Positions 10,316 through 20,600 of a DNA stretch of 64,000 bases are shown in pieces. Within the stretch, counting starts at the first letter, position 1, and the number at the start of each line of letters is the position of its first letter. Location of the stretch: positions 599,501 through 663,500 of the forward strand of contig JANATG010000021.1 in the NCBI GenBank assembly GCA_029449235.1. Direction: 5' to 3'. Both the position numbers and the translations under genes were made by a program. A model generated the notes under the pieces. That model did not search any database, was not told where the DNA came from, and was given only the letters and a program-made list of their open reading frames with translations. This stretch comes from Linnemannia schmuckeri (taxonomy: Eukaryota > Mortierellomycota > Mortierellomycetes > Mortierellales > Mortierellaceae).

Positions 10316-11126
10316 CTAAATAAAGGACAAGGTTTCTGGAGGTTTTCCGAACCCACGACGCCATGCTCTTGGTAAACCACGAATGGGTCCTGAAGTTTTA
10401 GGTAGCGCCCCTTCGCCCTTCACAAACGCGTCGAGAAATTTGGCAATGTTTGATCCTGGTGCAAAGAACCTGTCCGTGATCTTTTTGATATCAGCATGGA
10501 GGTCGCCTAGTTATGTGAAAAGAGGGCAGGGTATGAGACACTTGAACCACAACGGGATGCAAACGTAACGCGCATAAAGCAATTGCACTTACCAGAGAGA
10601 GGGGTGCTAGGACGAGAACCATCCGAAAGAGAGCCAGGGAGGGGAGTCAAGACTCGGGAAGGGACAGGTGCATGGACTATGTTGGTGCAAATGGATGAGT
10701 GCTTCAGGTTAGTGCATGAGCAAGAGTCGACGATGCAAACAGCAAGCCACAAAAAGCAATAAACGCGTGTGTGCATTGTGCATTACCTTGGGGAGGGCGC
10801 TGAACGATGACATGAATGGTGTTTTTGAGCGGCTTGTCGGGAAAGACCTCCAACAGGCCACGCGTCGCTCTGAGTTTCTTCTTGTCCTTGTTATTGACAT
10901 TGCCAAGCACGATGGGGATCTCGTCGTCGTTATCGCCGTCTGGAATGGAGACACTCCAGAGGGTGAGATCCTTGGCATCAACGCCGTTGAACGTGTCAGG
11001 GATCTCGGTCTTAATGAGCTTTTTGAGGTCACCGATTGTCTGGGAGGACTCCATCTCGACAGGGAACGCGTTGGAGGTAGCTTCTCTATCAACAAGACAG
11101 AAAAGGGTCAAGTGGTTGTCGATCAT
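10316..11126 (-). pseudogene. Crinkler (CRN) effector header, truncated (left copy)
   Basis: Three exons on the minus strand: 11126-10787, 10676-10593 and 10506-10316. All splice sites are GT..AG and phases agree, giving 204 aa. Exon 1 is the ubiquitin-like CRN header: LTLFCLVDRE near the start, TIGDLKKLIK, then LTLWSVSIPD and IHVIVQRPP. Exon 2 is a Pro/Ser linker. Exon 3 holds ITDRFFAPGSNIAKFL and GPIRGLPRAWRRGFG, known from Mucoromycota CRNs just before the effector domain. The frame ends right after PPET, and the expected continuation (LYLDV..) is present in another frame, so a frameshift has cut off the body. CRN proteins act inside host or competitor cells, often in nuclei. I prefer the ATG at 11126 over 11141 because homologues begin there. 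Confidence 0.75.
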
Positions 11127-11558
11127 GGTGCTGCGAAGCATTGAATAGACTGAAGGTGAAAGAGAGAAGGTTGTCGAGTAATAAAGAGCGTAAAGAAGAA
11201 AAAAGAACGTGAGAGATGAAAGAATGTGGTGATCAATGTAATGAAGAGAAGGGGAATGGTAGCAAAGAAATAGGTAAGAAAGGGCGTGGGAGCGGTGGCA
11301 AAATTAATGGAGGCGAGAAAAAACAAGGAAAAAAAGGGGAAAGACGATAAGAAAAGACGGGGGAGTGTGGCACAGCAAAGAGATGTGGGAAGGGTGGAAA
11401 AGGAAGGGCGTGGGAGTGACAAAGAAAAGGAATCAAGTGATGGCAAAGGCGATGAAGAGGCGCTGGGTGGTGGTAGGGGTGACGAAGGTATGGGAATGGT
11501 GGCAAAGAGGAGAGAGTGATAAAGGGTTTTTTTAAAGAAACCTCATGAAAAACCTACC

Positions 11559-11921
11559 TCAGTAATTGCAGATACAAGGAGTATCCTCCCTGTAACAATC
11601 CAACAGTTCTCCGTATAAACCGGCAAGTGTGGAACATGCCAACATATCTCCCATGACGATGGATGAACATGAACCCATGTAACTTATTACACCTATCTCA
11701 GAATTGTACATTCTAACATACGGTTGTTCATCGGGTGTCATGCCATCGTATACTATAAACACTTTGTAGTATTTGTTCGATACAACATGTTTCCTGTATT
11801 TTTCTACAGTGGAATTCATGGATATAAACTCCACCTCTGACTCAAACCAATCCTGCTGAACAACAGAATCTTTCAGCTGATCTATTGTAGAACTGTGGAA
11901 GAATGCAACCTTGTAAATCAT
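11559..11921 (-). CDS. Orphan protein, 120 aa (left copy)
   Basis: An open frame from an ATG at 11921 (MIYKVAFFHSS..) to 11559. I do not recognise it. It has no signal peptide or clear membrane segment and mixes short hydrophobic strands with charged loops (KYYKVFIVYDG, SYMGSCSSIVMGDML), with four cysteines in the C-terminal third. Codon use is AT-richer than in the CRN neighbour. It lies in convergence with pyrimidine-rich DNA on both sides. Identity in both arms shows nothing about selection because the arms are identical throughout. It could be a small cytosolic protein or a transposon-derived fragment. Confidence 0.4.
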   Translation of the reverse strand: MIYKVAFFHSSTIDQLKDSVVQQDWFESEVEFISMNSTVEKYRKHVVSNKYYKVFIVYDGMTPDEQPYVRMYNSEIGVISYMGSCSSIVMGDMLACSTLAGLYGELLDCYREDTPCICNY

Positions 11922-11926
11922 GGCTG

Positions 11927-12776
11927 TATGTAACTTGCGAGAGTGATAAAGAAAGTAGTGAGAAACAAAGGGAGACAACAAAGAAAAAACGTGGCAGTGG
12001 TGGCCAAGCAGTCCTTAACTGCCTATATGGCGTGGAAATAACAATATGATGACGGCACTGCTACACGCTCTTTTTTGTCACCACGCCCTTGTTCAACACA
12101 TCCACATCTATCGTCCAAACTCCCACACCCGTTTCATCACCAGTTTGCATCTATACTTACGCGCTTTTCCTCACTGCCACACTTCTTGCCATCCTTCTCT
12201 TCCCTCATTCCCCTCTTTTTGTTTTCCTTTATTCTCTCCATCGCTTTTTTCTTTGTTCCTTTACTGTTCCTCTTGTTTGCCAAACAACTCCATTCTTTCT
12301 TCACATACGCAATCCTCTCTCTCTCTCTCTCTCTCTCCAGCACACCCTTTTCTTTGTCACTCACACCTTCTATCACCACCCACTCTTACTCGTTGTTTGA
12401 ACCGTTCTCGACACGCCTGGATGTCCATCTCAATCTCCCCCCCCCTCTCCCTCTTTTGGTTAGTAGGCTGGTTTGTTAGAAATTTTGCAGATCCTGCGGC
12501 TTAAATTTAAAATGAGCGAGCGCTCACAATGGTTTCGTAGTGCCACTTTAGGTCCACATACAAAAAAAAAAAAAAAAAAAAAAAAAAAACACTAAACCAC
12601 ATCCTTTCAAATTCCTACTTCCTCAGCAGGATCTAATAACAAGGGGAGGGGAGGACTGGCATCCAAGGATCAACAAAAAAAAGGCAGTGTCGCTATGAAC
12701 GACTTGGCATGGCCAATGTCCAACGACGCCGATTTTTTTATTATTCTACGCTTCTAGCGGAAAGAAAAAAAATTTC
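11927..12776. other. Low-complexity stretch with CT and poly-A tracts
   Basis: Pyrimidine-rich plus strand with a (CT)n run near 12315-12337 and a long A run at about 12561-12589. The long open frames here in several phases (12046-12504) are composition effects. The A run is one base longer than its mirror near 26660-26688. Confidence 0.7.
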
Positions 12777-13277
12777 TTAGCAGGTCTGGGAAACACCGCT
12801 AAGGTGACGCCACGACAAGCCCTGGGAAGCGCTCGAGCAGCCAACAGGCTTGCATGCGTTGGAAGAGACCTTGCCTCTGGAGAAACCAGCAGCGCTCATA
12901 AAGTTGGTGCCCGAATAGAAACCGTTGATCCAGGTTCCATCGTTGGCATAGCTGACACCACCGTTCTTGTTGGAGCAGACGCCGAGGGTCTCGATGTTGC
13001 TCAAGATGTCAAGAGTGTATCCGTCCAGGCTGTGGGCGGTAACGTCGGCTTGGTGGCACTGGCAGAGAGTCATGTCGACGTTCTTAAGGTAGGAGCAGAA
13101 AACCTGGCCCGCCTTGAGCGTGTTCTTGGCCTTGGTGTAGACGACCGTCTGAGCGCAGTTGACGTTAGGGACAGTGTGCGTGCCGGTCAACTGTCCGGAG
13201 CTGAGAATGTAGCCAGCTTGGACTGCGCTGATGATAGTGGGGAGGGCGATGGCGGCGACGGAAATGAGCTTGACCAT
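12777..13277 (-). CDS. Small secreted cysteine-containing protein, 166 aa (left copy)
   Basis: The start ATG is at 13275-13277. Residues 1-21 (MVKLISVAAIALPTIISAVQ) form a clear signal peptide with cleavage expected after VQA. The mature ~145 aa contain eight or so cysteines spread along the chain (NCAQ, VFCSYL, LCQCHQ, GVCSNK, NACKPVGC, SQTC), suggesting disulphides, with no membrane segment. This is the profile of a fungal small secreted protein or effector candidate. A TATA element (TATAAAAAGG) lies about 90 bp upstream of the ATG. No family is recognised. GC content and codon use are higher than in the surrounding sequence, as expected for an expressed gene. Confidence 0.8.
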   Translation of the reverse strand: MVKLISVAAIALPTIISAVQAGYILSSGQLTGTHTVPNVNCAQTVVYTKAKNTLKAGQVFCSYLKNVDMTLCQCHQADVTAHSLDGYTLDILSNIETLGVCSNKNGGVSYANDGTWINGFYSGTNFMSAAGFSRGKVSSNACKPVGCSSASQGLSWRHLSGVSQTC

Positions 13278-13363
13278 TTTGGAGAAGTGAGTTGGTGGTA
13301 GGATGTGGTGTGCGGTACAGGAAAGTGTTGCGTAAAGTCAATGCTGGGATGTGAGATGGGCAA

Positions 13364-13373
13364 CCTTTTTATA
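13364..13373 (-). promoter_or_regulatory. TATA box of the secreted-protein gene (left copy)
   Basis: TATAAAAAGG on the minus strand, 87 bp upstream of the ATG at 13277. The position suits a fungal core promoter with a short leader. Confidence 0.6.
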
Positions 13374-13419
13374 CGAGTTCCTCCTGGGTAAAGATCAATG
13401 ACAATACTTACACGCTCGC

Positions 13420-14869
13420 TTTCTGTGACTATGGTGCATGTCTTGTCTTGAAGGTATGCGAGTTGTTCAAGGAAAATAGTGAGGCAAAAACAAAAAAATG
13501 GATCGGGATGGCCTTCCTAGAGTTGAAGTGATGACATTTAAAAAATGGTTCAGGGCAGTATTATGGTCAAGTACCAATGTACTCGGGTATCGGGTACATG
13601 TCTGTTGCGCTCATGCCTAGATAGCCAGGATATGCGCGCGATACTTCGAAATCAAACAAATTAAGGTTGGGCAGTGCGCCAAACGAAATTCAATGGAATT
13701 GGGCTATGTCGGCAGCTGGTTAGACCATTTTTACGATGGAGGGCGTTTTTTCCACCAACTGTCGACTCTTGCATTACATTTGGGATGAATCGACAAGATA
13801 TTTTGCTCCGATAATTGGTGTATGTGAATGAAAAAAAGTACCGCTCTAGATATCCTGCTAAAGTAAGAATTGAATGGGCTGGACATTGAAGGTTCAAAAA
13901 GCAGCAGGCCGTCACAGGCCAAGGCATCCTTTCACAATATCGCTGCGATTAGTCTGTTTCTGCGATGGTAGGTATCGCGTCGAAAAAGTTTTGTTTCTCT
14001 TTTTTCTCGGCGCCATATCCCCTCATTTCTGCCTGCATGCCCAGTTTAATCCAAACTATTCAAAAGGAAAGGAAGCAACAGAAACCGATAGGTTCGGCTA
14101 TGCCGAGCAACTTGACAATAGTCTGGGATCTGAATGCTTCTCTATACCACAATAGTGATAATGGTGAGGATGAGGGCGTCAAAAGAAAAAAGAAAAAAGA
14201 AAAAACAATAGCACATAGTATTCTCATGTGGTCCTCCACCATAGCCCTGACTGTACCATCGACTGTTTAACTGCGCTGGTCGGGCGGGATGCGGTGGATC
14301 TAGTTGTGTATGGCCGTGGCTTGATAGTGGTGGTTTGACAGGCACCACAAACTAAGCGAATTCATATTGGGTTTAAGTTCGAGAATGTTGCTGTAGTGGA
14401 AAGGTCAGTTAACTAGAGGCACAAATTGCCAACAAAAAATGAGAAAAAAATAAAGGAAGGGGAGTGTTAAGAAGGGTCGCAGACAAAAAATTGGTAGGAA
14501 GGGTAGGGTAGGTGTGTTTACGCGGCTCGAGCACAGGAACGTGTAGCTCTAGCGCGAGAACTCTTGCCCTTACTCTTGCCCTTACTCTTGCCCTTACCCT
14601 TTCGTCTACCTGTGTCAATTCAGTCAGCAAGCAAAAGAAAAACAAAAACAGCAATAATGATCAAAGCGCACCGACCGTCATTATACTACCCTTGACTCAT
14701 GCATCTAAAAAAAGAGAGAGAGCATGCTCAATTCCTCCCAGCAGTCCATCACTGCCATGCACTCTCCCCGTAACTCATCAGTCCTTGCTCGTGCTATCAT
14801 TGTCAAATCCCTCATCCTCTCCAGGTTATGGCACTTATGCTGGGTAATCGGCTACGACTAAACAACTCA
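13420..14869. other. No gene supported; (AAGGGCAAGAGT)3 micro-repeat
   Basis: About 1.4 kb with only short frames. Near 14558-14599 a 12-bp unit is repeated three times; on the minus strand it would encode a basic KGKSKGKS tail ending in a stop, preceded by a possible splice acceptor (GACACAG). It may be the last exon of a lost gene, but I could not connect upstream exons. Confidence 0.35.
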
Positions 14870-15460
14870 GGACTTTTCTGAGACAGGGACCATAGGACTC
14901 TTCACCAGACCCCAACTGATCGACACAACCAGAAGCGGGAACTTCGAACAGGGGCGCCGGCCCTGGAGCGTCAAGATACCGCACCGGGCCAGAACCATAT
15001 GGCGGAGATTCAAATGGGATTAGTTCCCCTGTGGATCTCTACGCCATATGGTCTGAAAGCAAGAACCCAAATGCAACATGGCTGGGTGCAGAGAACAATG
15101 CGAGGATCAATTGCACCACATCTTCCAACGCACGCCTAAATAACCTTCTTGGCTATCCATCTTTCAGAAATACACCTCCAAAACACTGGTCTGACGACGA
15201 CCTTGCCAAGGTCCTATTCTTCCGACCTCCTACCCTCGAAATCAAAGCCCGATCCAACATCACTATTCCCCAATTGCTGGCCTGCTGTCTTATCGGCATC
15301 TCAACGGCCAACACCATTCTCGTTTTGCACCAACACACGCAATCGAGCACCGCTACTATTCACAACATCCTCCGTGAATGTCCAAGACCAAAGCACAGTG
15401 TAACTCGTTGAAGGGCTGACAAGCCACAATAAAATCTTCTCGTTGACACAAAAAAAAAAC
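14870..15460 (+). mobile_element. LINE 3' end relic (left copy)
   Basis: Translated pieces match the C-terminus of the LINE ORF2 at 43231-47046 of this window: KIPHRARTIW, then PKCNMAGCREQ (zinc-binding Cys pair), the SDDDL/FFRPP region, and SIPQLLACCLIG-type sequence (here TIPQLLACCLIGISTANT). Stops and a frame change break it, and it ends with a short A run near 15450, as expected for a 5'-truncated LINE insertion. It belongs to a related but diverged copy. Confidence 0.8.
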
Positions 15461-15469
15461 GCGATGCGC

Positions 15470-15760
15470 CTTCCCCCCAGACGTTTTTTTTTTCTGTTGC
15501 TCCTCTTGAGTCTATTGTATTGACCCTCCCCTCCCCTGAGATATTTTTTTCTGTCCCTCCCCTTGAAACCATTGTCTCTGCCCCAGTCTGTGTCCCTGTC
15601 TCTCCTTCAGTCTATATCGCTGTGTTCCTTCCCTATGATCTTTTTCTCTGTCCCTCCCCTTGAGACCATTGTCTCTGTCCCAGTCTGTGTCCCTGTCCCT
15701 CCCCTGTAGTCTGTTGTCTCTGTCCCTGCTCTAGATCGTTCTATTTTGCCTGGGCCATAT
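15470..15760. repeat. Degenerate CT-rich repeats, period ~97 bp
   Basis: A ~57-bp block starting CTGTCCCTCCCCTTGA at 15551 recurs with a few changes at 15648, followed by shorter variants (CTGTCCCTCCCCTG). It looks like an old minisatellite related in composition to the younger 21-bp array further on. Confidence 0.65.
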
Positions 15761-16109
15761 ACCCCCTTCTTTCTGTTCTTAGCATAGGGCAAAGGTTTGT
15801 TGCCTCACTTCCATCCTGTTCATACTGGCTGTTGCGCACATCCAAGTGTCAAACAAATCCCTCGTAACTTCCCTCCACTTATCTTTGAGTTGCAAAATCG
15901 ACCACACGCACTCTCTCCCTCTCTCTTAGTTGACATACACTGCTACACCATTTATTATATAAGATAATAGCTTCCCTCTCTAAGTTTAGTTCTTAACATA
16001 GTATACATTCCTTGAGACACCTTGAACCGTTATCCTCTGTCCCCTTGCCCTGGCTCCTCTACTCTGAACTACACGGCTGTTACAGTCTCCCATGTCCTTT
16101 GTCCCTTGT

Positions 16110-16445
16110 CTCTTGTCTCCTGTCCCTTGTCTCTTGTCTCCTGTCCCTTGTCTCTTGTCTCCTGTCCCTTGTCTCTTGTCTCCTGTCCCTTGTCTCTTGT
16201 CTCCTGTCCCTTGTCTCTTGTCTCCTGTCCCTTGTCTCTTGTCTCCTGTCCCTTGTCTCTTGTCTCCTGTCCCTTGTCTCTTGTCTCCTGTCCCTTGTCT
16301 CTTGTCTCCTGTCCCTTGTCTCTTGTCTCCTGTCCCTTGTCTCTTGTCTCCTGTCCCTTGTCTCTTGTCTCCTGTCCCTTGTCTCTTGTCTCCTGTCCCT
16401 TGTCTCTTGTCTCCTGTCCCTTGTCTCTTGTCTCCTGTCCCTTGT
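16110..16445. repeat. 21-bp minisatellite, 16 units (left copy)
   Basis: Sixteen head-to-tail units of exactly 21 bp containing CTTGTCTCCTGTCC. Because 21 is divisible by three and the unit has no stop in several frames, it creates long false open frames on both strands. The other arm has 14 units, the main difference between the arms. Confidence 0.95.
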
Positions 16446-16755
16446 CCCTTGGGCTGCGTCCTCTGCTCTGAGCTCCGAGGCTGTTATAGTCACTCTTGTC
16501 CCTTGTCCCTTGGTTTTGGGGTTGCCTCGAAAGCAGAGTGCACCCCCGCGAGACCTCACATATATAAATGCATCCCACTTATATGTGTATTCCTTATCGC
16601 AGAACGTGCAAGATCCCTTCCAGAACCTTTACAGGTAGGTACCTTTGTGACCGCCCTTTCCCCTCAATCATATCTCATTAAATCCCACCAAAGCTCTCTA
16701 ACCAAAGCACTTCCTTTTCTTCATGTTAGCCAGCCATCCATATTCTACCTCAGCT

Positions 16756-16965
16756 ATGGCCACCCGCACCAGTCTCTTCGCAACTCTCTTTTTAGTTGCA
16801 ATCATCTTGGTTTCTTCCACAACATACGCCGCCACGTGCAACCCCATTACCATCACAGGCAGCAAAGGCTGGAACGTCTTATATTGTCCCACTGGCTGTA
16901 TCCCCGCCTTCTCTGCGGACGCTGGAAACGAGTATGGCACTTTTAGTGAATGTATCCGTTTGTAG
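16756..16965 (+). CDS. Very small secreted protein, 69 aa (left copy)
   Basis: The ATG at 16756 is chosen over one at 16723 because it directly begins a signal peptide (MATRTSLFATLFLVAIILVS.., cleavage after TYA). The mature ~44 aa contain four cysteines (ATCN, YCPTGC, SECIRL), compatible with two disulphides. A TATATAAA sits near 16560, and GTAGGT..TTAG at about 16635-16730 could be a leader intron. The minisatellite lies directly upstream, so the promoter is flanked by variable repeats. It is an effector-like candidate of unknown family; the short length leaves room for chance. Confidence 0.6.
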   Translation: MATRTSLFATLFLVAIILVSSTTYAATCNPITITGSKGWNVLYCPTGCIPAFSADAGNEYGTFSECIRL

Positions 16966-17007
16966 ACTAAGTACTGTGAGGGTACTTTGTGATGAATACT
17001 CATGATT

Positions 17008-17098
17008 GACCAAACATCAACCTAATTTTTAACTCTTTGTCTGAAAAATATTATGAATAAACAATTCAAAATACAACTTTCAACAACGGATCTCTTGG
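17008..17098 (+). rRNA. ITS1 end plus first 24 nt of 5.8S rRNA, fragment (left copy)
   Basis: AACTTTCAACAACGGATCTC at 17075 is the invariant 5' start of fungal 5.8S rRNA; identity stops after 24 nt (17098). The preceding ~65 bp, with TATTATGAATAAACAATTC, match what I remember of Mortierella ITS1. The start of homology near 17008 is approximate. This is a displaced scrap, not a functional rRNA gene. Confidence 0.8.
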
Positions 17099-17149
17099 CC
17101 GCAGTGGGATATACTGGTCGAGAGGAGGTGCCAATATCTTGACCTTTTG

Positions 17150-17345
17150 GCCAATTGAACAACAAGAGGTAAAATCTTTCATCGCAGTCACAGGTATAAT
17201 ACCTGTTGAGAAGAAGTAGGTCAGAGGTAAAGAATACTTGTTGCAAGAGGTATTTTACTTCTCCGCTAGAGGTATTTTACTTCTCCGCAAGAGGTATTAT
17301 ACCTCATACCGAGCGGTATTCTGCCTCCCGCAGGTCGGTAGGAAG
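17150..17345. repeat. Short palindromic AGGTATWATACCT repeats (left copy)
   Basis: At least three near-palindromes of AGGTATTATACCT type plus tandem copies of GAGGTATTTTACTTCTCCGC. Function unknown; they may be binding sites or ends of a small element following the rDNA scrap. Confidence 0.65.
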
Positions 17346-17665
17346 AATTAAGGAAATGACACCCTGAATACAAGTAACAGCCACCATGGCATCTTCGCTC
17401 TTTTCTTCTCTGTTCTCTATCCTCTTCCTCGTCACCCTTCCTTCTACCTTTCCCTTCTTTCTTTCTTACGCCTTTCCCCTTCTCTCTCTTTTCGTTCACC
17501 TTGCCTTTACTTTGTTACTCCCTCTTTCTTTCATTCCCTTTCACGATATCCCCACTTTCTTAGATTGCCTGCCCATCCTTTCGCCTTTTTTGTTTTACGT
17601 CGTATCTTGCTCCATTTCGCATTTCCTTCTCTCCTCCATCCCTTTCCGCTCTTCTCTTCCCCTCT

Positions 17666-20600
17666 ATGGCCATCTTTGACGATGATGACTCGGACGTTGG
17701 TTCAGAAACGTCCTATTACAGCGATGCATCTGCTGAGTCTTTTGGGGAGCCTGAGCCTGGCTCTTCCAGCTGGTTTCACGTTTCAAAGACCTCAACGTCC
17801 TTCAAAGGCAAAAATGTTGCACACTTCGATATCAGCGACAATGAGGAAGAATTTGGGCTGGGGTCTCCTGTAAGTTCACTCATTTTTTATGCTTGTATTG
17901 GCAACCTAGAGCTGTTTAATCGTTTATTAATCCACCTCTTTTTGCGTTCACAGACCAACAGGAAAACTCTTCCTCGACCTCTACCACAACAGGGTTTGAG
18001 AGATGGGACTTTTAGCCTTAGGAAGCGACCACCATCAACTCGACCGATCGTAAATCCTCATATCGAGCATAGTACATCCTTTAGCACCGCAAATGCTGAC
18101 TCACCTACAGCCCCGACGCCTTACTACGCTACTAAGGGTGGCTACACCACCCCTGCTCGCTCTCAAAGCAATATGGCTTCCTCCATGCTTCCGCCGCAGG
18201 TCTCCCAGCCACCGATAGTGAACCACGTCCGGGCAAACCTTCCAACATTATTGAATGGCTCTCCTACCAGACTTAGTCGTTCCGCTTCATTTCCAACAGC
18301 GCCACGAAGGGACCTACGACCACTGTTGCCCCTGTTCAACTTCAGCCTTTTTCGGAATATGCCTATGCCCCTCAGACCGCCATTGGACCCAGCCACTTTC
18401 AAGGCTCTCCTATACCCCGTTATCCCAATCAAACAACACCCGGACCTTCTCAATACAATCAAGCGGCATTCTCACCTCACCTTTACAATCAATCCACCCC
18501 GGCATCTTACCACTACAACCAGGCAACACCTTCACCTCATTATTACAATCAGGCGACATCTGGACACCATAACCATTATACTCCTCAAGGCAGCCATTTT
18601 GTCAACACTGCGGCTCCCTATTACCCTGTCAACCAACACTCGTCGTCATGGTCATCCACTCCATCAACGTCTCAAGCGGTATCCTCAAGCACGACTTCTG
18701 CTTCCTCCTTTGAAGTCGAATCCAACATGACGCAAGAGGTTTATGACGCCGTTGGCAGGTATTTAGAGAAGGATTCTGACCCGAAACGTATTGCGGCAAA
18801 GAAGCTTCTCGAGGAAGAAGACAAGACATGCTTCCAGAGTGGCGTCAGCTCTATTCTTCCATCCTATTGGGCAAACTTCCGAGTGTCGAGGACTACAATA
18901 ATCTTGCCCCACCAAAACTCAAGGTATTGGCTCTTGTTCTCAATCGAGAGCTACTCCACAGGCCCGAGTCGGACACGTCCACCATGGAGCCATCTCCCAA
19001 GCCCACCGGCAAGAGCAAGAAGCCGGCACCTCCTAAGCCTCCAACTCTTCGAGCCAATAGCTCAACACTTTTCTGCTACAGAAAGATCGGCAAAGAGTTT
19101 CACTGTCTGCTTCCTCGTATTGTCAATGGAGTGGAGATGGCATGCGGTCATCATCCCCAAGCATCACATGGGAACACCATTCGTCGAAATCATCTCATCT
19201 CCCAGCACCCCGGCATTCTCGACGCCATCGAGCATTTCCAGGCACAGCAGAAGATCGCAATCTCTTTGAGACAGCTCTCCAACCTTGAAACTCCTAACAC
19301 TTCCAAGCGGAGCAAGAAATCTATCAACACGACCGACAGCGCTGTACCTTTGTGGAACAATAGCCAGCAGCATGCCGCCGTAAATCAACTCATGCGACTT
19401 GTTGCTGTTGAGGGAGTGCCTTTTTCTGCTGCCACGTCAAAGACCCTCAAGACTCTCTGCCAGATGCTAAACCCTCGGTTCCGTTTTCCCTGCACTCCTA
19501 CCTTAAAGTCCAGGCTGCGCCAGGTTGTTGAAAGACGGAAGACGCAGACTGTGAATTATTTTCACGCCAACGTTACTCGTGAGGCCATCACTGCTGACGG
19601 TTGGACCTCCGGTCATAACAAGTGAAAGTATCTCGGGATAACCTTTCACTATATGACCCGAGATCATCGTCTGTCTTCCATTGTGATCGGCATGGAGAGA
19701 ATCCTTGCCGTCAAAGTCAACGCAGACATTCTTACAACTGCAATCAGTAAGATATAATAATTTGACGTTTTTTTTTGGTTTCCTTTTGAACGACAGTTTT
19801 CCTTATCAGCTCTGTCTTGTTCCCATATGCTTACGAACCATCCTTTTGCTACAATATCATTTATTAGACAAAGCCATTGGTGCGTGGTCTCTGGAGGGGA
19901 AGGTGGTCGGCATGACCAGTGATCAAGGAAGCAATATCAAAAAGTCTCTGCGGGAACAGGAGGATCGACTGGGAGCTCATTGGATACCCTGCACATCCCA
20001 CCTGCTTCAAGGATGTGTCAATAAAGCATGGGCTAAAATCCCAGCTTTTGCGGTGATTGCGAAAAAGTGTACATGGATTTCCCACTTGTTCAACGGCAAC
20101 TCAACAGCCAGAGCCGTCATCAAGCAACACTGGACAGCCCACAAGCACGGTGCTCTTTCTGTTAGGCGCGTCGCTATCCCAATTGCCAGTAGTGACATTC
20201 CAGCCAGTAGTAACCTCTCAACCAACGGTGACGCTGTCCCTCCTGTCAACGGCAATTTTTCCTGCCAATGATATCCCTCCTGCCAATGGTGTCCCTCCTG
20301 TCAACGGCGCCCTTCCTGTTAACGATGCCCCTCCTCTTAACGGTGCCCCTTCAGTCAGCTTCCCTCACAGTATGGACGACGATGTTTTTTTTTGTTTCGG
20401 CCAATGTCACCAGATGGAACTCAAAGCTCCATCTGGTGGAAAGGGTCTACAGCTACAGAGCTGTACTAGAAGCAACCTCTCAGGAGCTATTACTGAAACG
20501 GGATGTACCATCGGAGGAGAGAAAGAAGTTCAGGGAGTTTCGAAATCAACTGCTTTCAGTCGAGGAGTTGAATGTCCTTGGCGAAATTATCGAGCTTTTG

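Larger units (their letters stand above)
8400..17493 (+). repeat. Left arm of giant inverted repeat (9.1 kb)
   Basis: Every open frame in this arm reappears with an identical translation on the opposite strand of 21798-30850. Paired coordinates sum to 39248 in the outer part, 39249 after a poly-A run that differs by one base, and 39291 after a minisatellite that is 42 bp longer here. The inner end is sharp: both arms share CTCTCTCTTTTC and then diverge at 17494 and 21797. At the outer end the last ~30 bp align with several mismatches and a 2-bp gap. The arm holds six gene-like units and several repeats, listed separately. Confidence 0.97.

Noticed and set aside
12046..12504. Several overlapping Ser/Leu/Phe/Pro-rich frames (also 11123-11505, 26744-27202, 27743-28125)
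   Set aside because: They arise from pyrimidine-rich low-complexity DNA; many phases are open at once and no domain is visible.
16110..16445. CRISPR-like array
   Set aside because: Head-to-tail 21-bp units without unique spacers, in a eukaryotic nuclear genome; it is a minisatellite.
16012..16946. Long open frames on both strands across the 21-bp array (and 22345-23237 in the other arm)
   Set aside because: The unit length is a multiple of three and has no stop in several phases, so all frames stay open; the encoded heptad repeats carry no other sign of being protein.
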